Shown here piece after piece: positions 1-6,377 of a stretch of DNA of 7,146 bases. A program made the position numbers and the translations under genes. Positions within the stretch are counted from its first letter, which is position 1. Each line of letters opens with the position of its first letter. Below the pieces are notes generated by a model, which saw only the letters and a program-made list of their open reading frames with translations, did no database searches and had not been told where the DNA came from. Source of the stretch: Candidatus Binatia bacterium (lineage in GTDB: Bacteria; Desulfobacterota_B; Binatia; UBA9968); NCBI GenBank assembly GCA_025922795.1, contig JAICHC010000136.1, forward strand, positions 1-7,146. Direction: 5' to 3'.

Positions 1-1954
1 AACGTTGGTCGCCGGGCCGCCACTCGCTCAGCTCGCATCGCGGCGCTTCGCCGTTCAACGTCGCAACGATTTTTAAAAGCTCGAGTAGGCTTAGGGTATT
101 GGCCGGCCCGCCGCCGATATTAAAGGCTCGGCCGGATAGTGAGCGCATGTGCGAGCGCGCCAGAAGGAAGGCGCGCACTAAGTCATCGATGTAAAGCACA
201 TCCCGCACTTGCATGCCGTCGCCGTACAAGGTGATCGGACGGCCATCGAGCGCGCAAATGAGAAAATGCGCGACCCATCCCTGATCCTCGTTGCCCATCT
301 GATGCGGGCCGTAGATGCAGCTCATGCGAAAGACGACGGCGGGCAAACCAAACGTGCGCGCGTAATCGATAATGTATTCATCGGCGGCCCCCTTGGAACA
401 TCCATAGGGACTGTGGAGATCGAGCGGCCGCGTTTCGTTGATGCCAAGCCGTCGGACTTCGGGATCACGGGGTCGGTAGGCGCCGTCCTCGCACTCGAGC
501 GCCACATCGTCCAGACCGCCGTAGACTTTGTTCGTCGAGGTATAGATGAGCGGCGCGGGATCGTCAGAGCCGCGCAAAGCTTCGAGCAGGTTGAGCGTGC
601 CGAGGGCATTCACGTCAAAATCATGGCGTGGATTGGCCAGGCTGGTGGTCACGGCCACCTGCGCGGCAAAATGAAAGACCTGTTTGGCGTAACGCACCGC
701 GCGGCGCAGCGCGTAGGGGTTGCGAATATCGGCGAACTCGACTTGAACGCGGCTGCCGTAGTTGTCCAGGAGCCAGCGCAGATTTCTTTCCGCGCCCGGC
801 CGCGAGAGATTGTCGTAGATCAACACCCGCTCGCCGTCGCTCGCCAGCCGATGCGCCAAATTGGTGCCGATGAATCCTGCGCCGCCGGTGATCAACACCG
901 GGGGGCAAGGCTTGGGACGCCGGCGCAACTCGCCGGCGCGAGGTTCCAAAGCGCGCCAGATCGCCTCGAGCCCGCCGCCGGCCCACAGGCGCGCGAGTAA
1001 CTTGGGCGTGCCGTCGTTGTCACGCAAACCGAAATGATATTCGCGGTCATCGGCATGAAAGCCGTCGCGCGCCGAACAATCGGGATTTAAATCGCGCGCC
1101 GAATACCAGTAGACGCGCTCAACCGGCGCCTCCAAAGCGGCGGTGAATGCGCGCATCTGCTCGTACTCGTCGTGACGCCAGGTGGAATAGCCCGTAGCGC
1201 TGATCCAGATTTCCGCGCCGGAGCGGTGCTGCGTGAGAATTTGCTGTACGCTTTGCACGACCGCGTTCCAGTTTTCCCAGCTGGTTTCGTAGGTGCCCGG
1301 GAACCCATGAATCCCAACGGCATCGATGTACTGCATAACGCCGCGCCGAAACATCAATTCGAGCCAGTTGGGATCGTAGACGTGCATGCCGGCGAGCACG
1401 GTGCGCTTGCCGCGGCGCTGTGCCCAATAGGCCGCGCCGCCCACCATGGCGGAAAAAGTTTGCCAGTGCGGATCCAACGTGCGATCCCATTCGGTCAGCT
1501 GGTCCGGCTCGTTCCACAATTCGATCCATTCAAAACAGTGCCCGAGGCGGGTGATCAACACGTCGATAAAATCGCCGTAAGCCTTGGGATCCCAGGGCGG
1601 CGCGGCGACTCGCGGCGCCACCGCTTGGCTGAGCGGCGTATAGAGCACGCAAGGCAAAACGTTCAGTTGATTCGCCAAATGCGGCAGCAGCCAGTTGTAC
1701 CACGCTGCTCCTTCCGGAGTGTCCCAGTCGGCCCAGGATACCATCGTGCGCAGATCGGTGACGCCCAAGGCGCGCAGTCCGGCGAGAGCGTCTTCGACGC
1801 CGTCACGATCGCCAGGACGAAAACATTCGACCACACCGACCCGCACGCCCGAACGCGCTGACTCCCCGTTCTGCGCCCGCAGGCTGGGGTGGCGCGTGAG
1901 CCCGAGCGCCGTCGCTTTGGCGATGGAGCGCGGGGGGCGCGGCATTTTCTTCAT
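1..1954 (-). CDS. Fusion protein: clan-A glycoside-hydrolase-like TIM barrel + CDP-paratose 2-epimerase (TyvE)-like domain, 3' end off the window
   Basis: Open from ATG at 1954 to the left edge: 651 codons (1954 to 2), no in-frame stop. Residues about 35-325 read as an eight-stranded barrel: VVECF near strand 1, LYTP at strand 3, IELWNEP (144-150, E149 the expected acid/base) at strand 4, VGIHGFPG at strand 6, IWISATGYST (249-258) at strand 7, and VYWYSARD then HFGL at the end. The usual second Glu is A253. A proline/arginine-rich linker (about 326-352) leads to an extended SDR domain: TGGAGFIG (356-363), YDNLSR (380-385), STNKVYGG (473-480), HSPYGCSKGAADEY with Y517 and K521, QVRDVLY (582-588), FNIGGG, and a final DQR at 649-651. 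These match the CDP-tyvelose epimerase family, so about 50 residues are probably missing. No signal peptide is seen, so it is presumably cytoplasmic. The substrate of either half is unknown. Its start overlaps the upstream epimerase stop. Confidence 0.9.
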   Translation of the reverse strand, partial: MKKMPRPPRSIAKATALGLTRHPSLRAQNGESARSGVRVGVVECFRPGDRDGVEDALAGLRALGVTDLRTMVSWADWDTPEGAAWYNWLLPHLANQLNVLPCVLYTPLSQAVAPRVAAPPWDPKAYGDFIDVLITRLGHCFEWIELWNEPDQLTEWDRTLDPHWQTFSAMVGGAAYWAQRRGKRTVLAGMHVYDPNWLELMFRRGVMQYIDAVGIHGFPGTYETSWENWNAVVQSVQQILTQHRSGAEIWISATGYSTWRHDEYEQMRAFTAALEAPVERVYWYSARDLNPDCSARDGFHADDREYHFGLRDNDGTPKLLARLWAGGGLEAIWRALEPRAGELRRRPKPCPPVLITGGAGFIGTNLAHRLASDGERVLIYDNLSRPGAERNLRWLLDNYGSRVQVEFADIRNPYALRRAVRYAKQVFHFAAQVAVTTSLANPRHDFDVNALGTLNLLEALRGSDDPAPLIYTSTNKVYGGLDDVALECEDGAYRPRDPEVRRLGINETRPLDLHSPYGCSKGAADEYIIDYARTFGLPAVVFRMSCIYGPHQMGNEDQGWVAHFLICALDGRPITLYGDGMQVRDVLYIDDLVRAFLLARSHMRSLSGRAFNIGGGPANTLSLLELLKIVATLNGEAPRCELSEWRPGDQR

Positions 1955-3063
1955 AATGTGAGTCCTCGCTGCGCCAGTTCCGCGCTGGCGGTCTCGACGC
2001 GATCCATGGCAGTTCGCCCGTCGAGCCACGCGCTCAATTCCAAAATGCCTTCTTTCAAGCCTATTCTCGGCGCGTAGCCGAGACACGAGCGTGCCAAGCT
2101 GATATCGGCAAAGCAATGACGGATGTCGCCGACACGATACTTGCGAGTTATATGCGGCTCGATATCCTCTTTGCCCAGGGCTTGGGCCATACGCACGGCG
2201 AGCTCGCGAATGTTATAGCTCTCGCCGCTGCCGATATTGAAGATCCGCTCGGCCGTCGGCGGCGCATCGAGGCACAACAAGCAGGCGTGTACGACGTCGT
2301 GCACGCTGACGAAATCGCGCTTCTGTTCGCCGTCTTCGAAGATCAACGGCGGCTTTTTGTTTAAATAGCGCGACGCGAAGATCGCCAGCACGCCGGTGTA
2401 AGGATTGGACAGCGACTGGCGCGGCCCGTAGACATTAAAAAAACGCAGAGCGATGGTCGGAATATGATAGGAGCGTCCAACCATCAAGCACATGCATTCC
2501 TGCACGTACTTGGTGAGTGCGTAAACCGAGCTTAGGCACGGTGATTTGGTCTCCGGAGTGGCCACCGGTTCCAGTGCTTCGCCGCGCTCGTCGGTGAAAT
2601 CCCAAGCGGCTCTTTTCAGTTGCTCCAGGGGACGTTCGGCGACCACGTGCAAAGATCCATCCGAGCCGCAATACAAACCTTCGCCGTAAACGCTCATGCT
2701 CGAGGCGACGATCAATCTCTCGACCGGCTGCGCCGCCAACGCTTCGAGTAGCACCGCCGTGCCCAGGGCATTCGTGCTCGTGTAACTTTGAATTTCATAC
2801 ATGCTCTGGCCGACGCCGACGGCCGCGGCGAAATGATAGACTGTATCGATGCCGCGCAATGCGCGACGCACGAGGGATTCATCGCGCAGATCGCCGCGCA
2901 CCAGCTCGACGTCTGAATGAAGATAGTCGGGGTCATTGTCATCATGGACCTGGGAGACCAATGAATCGAGCACACGCACTTCATAGCCTCGGCTGAGCAG
3001 TTGGTCGGCGAGATGGGAGCCGATGAAACCTGCGCCGCCGGTGATGAGAATTCGCCGGCTCAT
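1951..3063 (-). CDS. NAD-dependent sugar-nucleotide epimerase, dTDP-L-rhamnose 4-epimerase-like (extended SDR)
   Basis: Complete, 370 residues. The N-terminus carries the NAD-binding TGGAGFIG glycine motif (residues 8-15). The active site shows ASSMSVYG (120-127) and YALTK (Y181, K185), the SDR Tyr/Lys pair. RFFNVYGPRQSLSNPYTGV (207-225) and GEQKRDFVSVHDV (245-257) follow. The length, the insert between the Ser and Tyr motifs, and the SLSNPYTGV stretch resemble dTDP-L-rhamnose 4-epimerases (WbiB type) more than short GalE proteins; such enzymes interconvert dTDP-L-rhamnose and dTDP-6-deoxy-L-talose. As I recall the family, the insert carries two Cys pairs; here only C132 remains (see findings). 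The substrate is therefore inferred; a UDP-hexose 4-epimerase is the alternative. It is the first gene of a minus-strand operon, overlapping the fusion gene by 4 bases. Confidence 0.9.
   Translation of the reverse strand: MSRRILITGGAGFIGSHLADQLLSRGYEVRVLDSLVSQVHDDNDPDYLHSDVELVRGDLRDESLVRRALRGIDTVYHFAAAVGVGQSMYEIQSYTSTNALGTAVLLEALAAQPVERLIVASSMSVYGEGLYCGSDGSLHVVAERPLEQLKRAAWDFTDERGEALEPVATPETKSPCLSSVYALTKYVQECMCLMVGRSYHIPTIALRFFNVYGPRQSLSNPYTGVLAIFASRYLNKKPPLIFEDGEQKRDFVSVHDVVHACLLCLDAPPTAERIFNIGSGESYNIRELAVRMAQALGKEDIEPHITRKYRVGDIRHCFADISLARSCLGYAPRIGLKEGILELSAWLDGRTAMDRVETASAELAQRGLTL
1963..1967 (-). promoter_or_regulatory. Ribosome binding site of the fusion gene
   Basis: GAGGA on the minus strand lies 8 bases before the ATG at 1954, inside the last codons of the upstream epimerase gene. 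It supports the start at 1954 rather than the in-frame ATG three codons later, and with the ATGA overlap it suggests coupled translation. Confidence 0.6.
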
Positions 3064-3068
3064 CCGTA

Positions 3069-3074
3069 CCGCCT
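3069..3074 (-). promoter_or_regulatory. Probable ribosome binding site of the 370-residue epimerase
   Basis: AGGCGG on the minus strand sits 5 bases before the ATG at 3063. It is a moderate Shine-Dalgarno match and supports that start, which also begins the typical SDR strand 1 right after the first residues. Confidence 0.45.
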
Positions 3075-3245
3075 GCCGATCCCGGCCGTTCGCGCCATTT
3101 TGTCATGACGGACGCTAAAATCGCGCTGAATCTGCCTTAGCGCATGGAGCTGTGGTGCCAATAAGCGGTGCGACGCGGAGTTCACACTGATGTGCCGGGG
3201 GATTGTCGGACTGGTTTGCTGCATTCTGTTTCGCTTTTGTGCAAC

Positions 3246-3274
3246 ATGCATGCCACGACAATTCAATGCATGCC
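3246..3274. repeat. 9-bp direct repeat ATGCATGCC, two copies 20 bp apart
   Basis: ATGCATGCC occurs at 3246-3254 and again at 3266-3274, start to start exactly 20 bp, about two turns of the DNA helix. Each copy holds the palindromic cores ATGCAT and GCATGC. Same-face spacing in an intergenic region is what a dimeric or cooperative regulator site would look like, but no known regulator is recognised. Confidence 0.5.
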
Positions 3275-3345
3275 TGAGCGCAACGGACAGACAAAAAGAC
3301 GAATGCCGTAGGTATGTACGTTGTGCTAAAAGCGCGCTCGCGCAA

Positions 3346-3372
3346 GCTCCAGCTAGGAGCGGTTCTCCGCTC
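3346..3372. other. Two mutually exclusive short hairpins
   Basis: GGAGC at 3356-3360 can pair with GCTCC at 3346-3350 (5-base loop), while GAGCGG at 3357-3362 can pair with CCGCTC at 3367-3372 (TTCT loop). The two stems compete for the same bases. No T-run follows on either strand. This may be chance in GC-rich DNA. Confidence 0.25.
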
Positions 3373-3444
3373 AGAGTTGTCCCAGCCGAGCAACAGCAAA
3401 GCTGGTGAGTTGTCGCAGCGCAGAGAAAAGAAAAGAAGATATGT

Positions 3445-3478
3445 GGCGCCGGTCGGCGAGTGACGAGTTCGCCGCGCC
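3445..3478 (-). terminator. Weak terminator-like hairpin
   Basis: GGCG (3445-3448) pairs with CGCC (3475-3478) and CGGCGA (3454-3459) with TCGCCG (3469-3474), leaving a 5-base bulge and a 9-base loop. On the minus strand it is followed by a pyrimidine-rich, T-rich stretch (complement of the purine tract at about 3420-3440), as in an imperfect Rho-independent terminator. No gene ending here was identified, so the role is doubtful. Confidence 0.2.
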
Positions 3479-3499
3479 AAGGGTGGGAGCCCAACAGCA

Positions 3500-3552
3500 C
3501 GTCAATGAATTCTCGCGTCGCTCAGGATAGAGCGGTGTCAAGGTCATTGACG
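3500..3552. repeat. TGAC-type inverted repeats, operator-like
   Basis: CGTCAATGA at 3500-3508 is the exact reverse complement of TCATTGACG at 3544-3552 (9 bp arms). A further GTCAA at 3537-3541 pairs with TTGAC at 3547-3551 across 5 bases. Three related half-sites within 53 bp of intergenic DNA suggest a regulator binding region. No regulator is identified. Confidence 0.35.
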
Positions 3553-3865
3553 GCCGATTTGTACTCGCGGTTTCGCGCGTGATCAAAAGATGACGTGTAA
3601 GCGCGTAAGCGGAGCGCCTCGAACGCGGTGCCGATTTACCAGCGCGTGAATGACTCGACGGGCTCCTGCTCGTCCGGGCTGCGCGTGGCGAAAATGGACT
3701 GGCCCGACGATGAGCCGCTCGATGTTGCCGCGTTTCGCCGTCGGCGGATCGGACAAACACTTCTGAAGCCGGCTATCCCGGCACTAGTGCACGACGACGG
3801 CGACGATCCAGTCGAGCAAACCGGCGCGCGGTAAGGGGCGAGCAGATCCTGCCACTCGGGTCCGC

Positions 3866-3889
3866 TATAATCGCACGATAGCTATAGCT
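3866..3889 (+). promoter_or_regulatory. Candidate -10 element with adjacent palindrome
   Basis: A perfect TATAAT lies at 3866-3871, but no good -35 hexamer is seen 16-18 bases upstream. The 10-bp perfect palindrome AGCTATAGCT follows at 3880-3889, about where transcription would start. If used, the transcript of the 717-residue gene would have a leader of roughly 250 bases. Confidence 0.25.
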
Positions 3890-4048
3890 CGGCTCGAATA
3901 ATTTGTTATGCTGGGTTGCTATGAGCGAGAACCGGACCGCAATCTCCGCGCGACAGGACTCCTGGAGCACGAAATTCGGCTACGCTGCATCCGAAAATTC
4001 TAGCAATCCGCGCTAGGAAATCTGGCGCTTTGGTTTAATCTCGGATTG

Positions 4049-4082
4049 CGATTCTTGCTACTCTGTGTAGTGAAATGAATCG
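4049..4082 (+). other. 34-nt hairpin in the presumed leader of the debranching-type gene
   Basis: CGATTC (4049-4054) pairs with GAATCG (4077-4082). Inside it, TTGCTAC (4055-4061) pairs with GTAGTGA (4067-4073) allowing two G-U pairs, with a 5-base loop and a 3-base bulge. A T-rich stretch TTTGTCTT follows directly. The hairpin ends 55 bases before the ATG at 4138. It may be an attenuator-like or leader structure, or a protein-binding inverted repeat; the stem is not GC-rich. Confidence 0.35.
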
Positions 4083-4137
4083 TTTGTCTTGTGAACATGT
4101 TTCAACTTAGCTGGCCTGAACCATCTGCACACTACCT

Positions 4138-6291
4138 ATGGAAGATATCATCCGCCTGACGGACGACTACTATATCATCACTCCGGCTTCGACGACGGGC
4201 GAAGTGCGGGTGCTCAAACAAGGTGAAAGTTTCGGCGTGTTTGCCCGCTGCGGCGACATTGAACATGCCGGTCTGGGCGAGCAAGGGATTTATCATGCGG
4301 GCACGCGCTTTCTGTCGCTGCTCGCCTTACGGATCGGCAACCTGCGTCCTTTTCTGCTCAACTCGACAGTCAAAAAGGATAATCTGTTATTCACGATCAA
4401 TTTGACCAATCCTGATATTTACGTGAACGGCAGAGTCATTTTGCGGCGTGGCGATCTGCATGTGTTTCGCAGCAAGTTTATTTGGCAGGCGGCCTGCTTT
4501 GAGACCATCGAGCTGGCCAACTACAGTCTGTTGCCGGTGGAATTGTCATTCACGTTGCAATACGACGCGGACTTCGCCGACATTTTCGAAGTACGCGGCC
4601 TTAACCGGAAAAAACGCGGCCAGCGTTTGCCGGATCAGATTACCGCAAATCGCGTTGTCTTGGCCTATCAGGGATTGGACGGTGTTCTGCGGCAGAGCGA
4701 AATCGATTTTACGCCGGCGCCGGAAAATCTCTCGGCGTCGCGCGCTTACTTTCGACGTGTTTTGATGCCCGGCAAAGCCGAACAGGTTGAAATTACCTAC
4801 GGGTTCAATATCGATCACCAATCGCCGGGCCGCCGCCCGCGGCGGGCGGCGCTCGAGGCGGCCGAAAAGTCGATTGGAATTTGTAAGAGCGACGAATGTC
4901 ATCTGCACACGTCGAATCAAGAATTCAATCGCTGGCTCGACCGTTCGTCCGCTGACTTGCATATGATGATCACGAAAACCGAGCATGGTCTTTATCCCTA
5001 TGCGGGCGTACCTTGGTACAGCACGCCCTTCGGCCGCGATGGCATCATCACGGCGCTGTTTGTCTTGTGGATCAACCCGCGCTTTGCGCAAGGTGTGTTG
5101 CATTACCTGGCCGCCCATCAAGCGACCGAGACTATTCCTGAAAGAGACGCCACGCCGGGAAAAATACTGCACGAAGTCCGGCGCGGCGAAATGGCAGCGC
5201 TCAATGAGATTCCGTTCGGCTGCTACTACGGCAGCACCGACTCCACGCCTCTGTTCGTCATGCTTGCGGGAGCGTATTACGAGCGCACCGGCGATCGGCA
5301 ATTCATCGAGTCGATCTGGCCGGAGATCCTGTTGGCGCTGGAATGGATCGACAAATACGGCGATGTCGACGGCGACGGTTTCGTCGAAACCACGCGCCAA
5401 TCGTCACGTGGTTTGGCGCAGCAGGGTTGGAAAGACTCTTGGGACGCGATTTCACACGCCGACGGCTCGCTGCCGGAAGGGCCGATCGCCCTCTGCGAAG
5501 TGCAAGGCTATGCGTACGCGGCAAAACAGGCGGGCGTCCGCCTGGCCACCAGTCTCGGCCACATCGAGCAGGCGCGCACCTTGCTCGAGCAGGCGCGCCG
5601 GCTGCGGGAAAAATTCAACGAGGTATTCTGGTGCGATGACCTCTCCAGTTATGCCCTGGCGTTGGACGGCGAAAAGCGACCCTGCCGTGTGGTTGCGTCC
5701 AACGCCGGTCACGCGCTGTTCACGGGCATTGCTTCCGATAAGTGTGCCCGCCGGGTCGCTGACCGGTTCATGAACGAAGATATGTTTTCAGGATGGGGCG
5801 TGCGCACGTTGTCCTCCAAAGAGGTGCGCTACAATCCGATGTCTTATCACAACGGCTCGGTTTGGCCCCATGATAACGCGATCATTGGCGCGGGCTTTGC
5901 CAACTACGGCCTGAAAGAAGAGGTTAACCGAATCTTCACCGGCCTGTTCGAAGCCAGCATGTTCTTCGATATGGAGCGCCTGCCGGAACTATTCTGCGGT
6001 TTCCGCCGCCGTGAGGGAGAAGGGCCGATTCACTATCCGACAGCTTGCGCGCCGCAGGCGTGGGCGGCCGCGTCGGTCTTCTTGATGCTGCAAGCTTCGT
6101 TGGGGCTGTCGATCGACGCTCCGGCGTTGGAGGTGCGCTTTTCCACGCCCATGCTGCCGCCGTTCCTCGAAAAGGTGTATGCTAAAAATCTCCGGATCGG
6201 AAATGCTTCGGTCGACCTGGTGCGCGACCGTTCGCTGCGCTCGGTTTCGGTGGAAAGGAGCGAGGGCGACGCCGCCATCGTCATCCGTTAG
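4138..6291 (+). CDS. Amylo-alpha-1,6-glucosidase-like protein (glycogen debranching type, bis N-terminal domain)
   Basis: Complete, 717 residues. The N-terminal domain (about 20-215) has the pattern of the bis-type glycogen-debranching N-terminal domain: VLKQGESFGVF, then GEQGIYHAGTRFLS. The second half (about 255-700) is an alpha/alpha-barrel glucosidase of the GH133-like debranching family: PWYSTPFGRDGI (292-303), WKDSWDAI (431-438, D433 a likely catalytic acid), EVQGYAYAAKQAG, and YHNGSVWPHDNAI (570-582). Known relatives cleave alpha-1,6-linked glucose at branch points, but many bacterial members of this two-domain type are untested. No signal peptide is seen, so it is probably cytoplasmic. 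ATG 4138 is the only ATG start after the in-frame stop at 4117, yet no Shine-Dalgarno sequence precedes it. No glycogen synthesis or phosphorylase gene lies nearby; the neighbours are epimerases and a GT4, so a role in another glucan or glycoside is possible. Confidence 0.92.
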   Translation: MEDIIRLTDDYYIITPASTTGEVRVLKQGESFGVFARCGDIEHAGLGEQGIYHAGTRFLSLLALRIGNLRPFLLNSTVKKDNLLFTINLTNPDIYVNGRVILRRGDLHVFRSKFIWQAACFETIELANYSLLPVELSFTLQYDADFADIFEVRGLNRKKRGQRLPDQITANRVVLAYQGLDGVLRQSEIDFTPAPENLSASRAYFRRVLMPGKAEQVEITYGFNIDHQSPGRRPRRAALEAAEKSIGICKSDECHLHTSNQEFNRWLDRSSADLHMMITKTEHGLYPYAGVPWYSTPFGRDGIITALFVLWINPRFAQGVLHYLAAHQATETIPERDATPGKILHEVRRGEMAALNEIPFGCYYGSTDSTPLFVMLAGAYYERTGDRQFIESIWPEILLALEWIDKYGDVDGDGFVETTRQSSRGLAQQGWKDSWDAISHADGSLPEGPIALCEVQGYAYAAKQAGVRLATSLGHIEQARTLLEQARRLREKFNEVFWCDDLSSYALALDGEKRPCRVVASNAGHALFTGIASDKCARRVADRFMNEDMFSGWGVRTLSSKEVRYNPMSYHNGSVWPHDNAIIGAGFANYGLKEEVNRIFTGLFEASMFFDMERLPELFCGFRRREGEGPIHYPTACAPQAWAAASVFLMLQASLGLSIDAPALEVRFSTPMLPPFLEKVYAKNLRIGNASVDLVRDRSLRSVSVERSEGDAAIVIR

Positions 6292-6377
6292 GCTGCAGGA
6301 AGAAAGAAGTCCAACACGAAATCAGAAACTCTAAAACGATATTCCCGTTCCCAAGTCAAGCAAACCCGCCCCGCGGC

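Larger units (their letters stand above)
3064..4137. other. Long intergenic region between divergent genes, no convincing gene
   Basis: About 1.07 kb separates the minus-strand epimerase from the plus-strand debranching-type gene. Open frames occur on both strands (for example 3060-3500 minus, 3371-3760 minus, 3628-3834 plus), but their products are rich in Arg, Ser and Ala with no recognisable motif, overlap one another, and lack good ribosome binding sites. The base composition is less GC-rich than the flanking genes in places (about 3230-3310, 3415-3445, 3890-4100). The region must hold the promoters of both flanking transcription units; candidate sites are listed separately. A decayed gene cannot be excluded. 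Confidence 0.6.

Noticed and set aside
209..1000. Plus-strand open frame of 263 codons
   Set aside because: It is exactly antisense, codon-aligned, to the epimerase domain of the fusion gene, whose minus-strand translation has clear SDR motifs; the plus-strand product has none.
1172..1861. Plus-strand open frame of 229 codons
   Set aside because: Codon-aligned antisense shadow of the barrel domain of the fusion gene; no recognisable motif of its own.
3190..3408. Plus-strand frame beginning MCRGIVGLV, reminiscent of the MCGIVG start of class II glutamine amidotransferases
   Set aside because: It has an extra Arg after the Cys, nothing downstream resembles the family in any frame, and there is no ribosome binding site; most likely chance.
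3597..3612. Tandem 8-bp near repeat GTAAGCGC/GTAAGCGG
   Set aside because: Only two short copies in GC-rich DNA; not enough to call a functional repeat.
3628..3834. 68-codon frame from a GTG codon
   Set aside because: No motif, no ribosome binding site, and overlapped by equally unconvincing frames on the other strand.
3921..4016. 31-codon plus-strand frame starting MSENRTAIS
   Set aside because: No Shine-Dalgarno sequence and no recognisable feature; a leader peptide is possible but unsupported.
4000..4016. Inverted repeat CTAGC / GCTAG with 7-base loop
   Set aside because: Five-base arms are common by chance, and there is no T-run or promoter element beside it.
4546..5400. Minus-strand open frame of 284 codons
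   Set aside because: Antisense and codon-aligned to the debranching-type gene, which has strong family motifs; a usual artefact of GC-rich coding DNA.
6292..6377. Possible terminator between the convergent genes
   Set aside because: Only a 4-bp AACG/CGTT pairing was found and no T-run on either strand, so no terminator is called.
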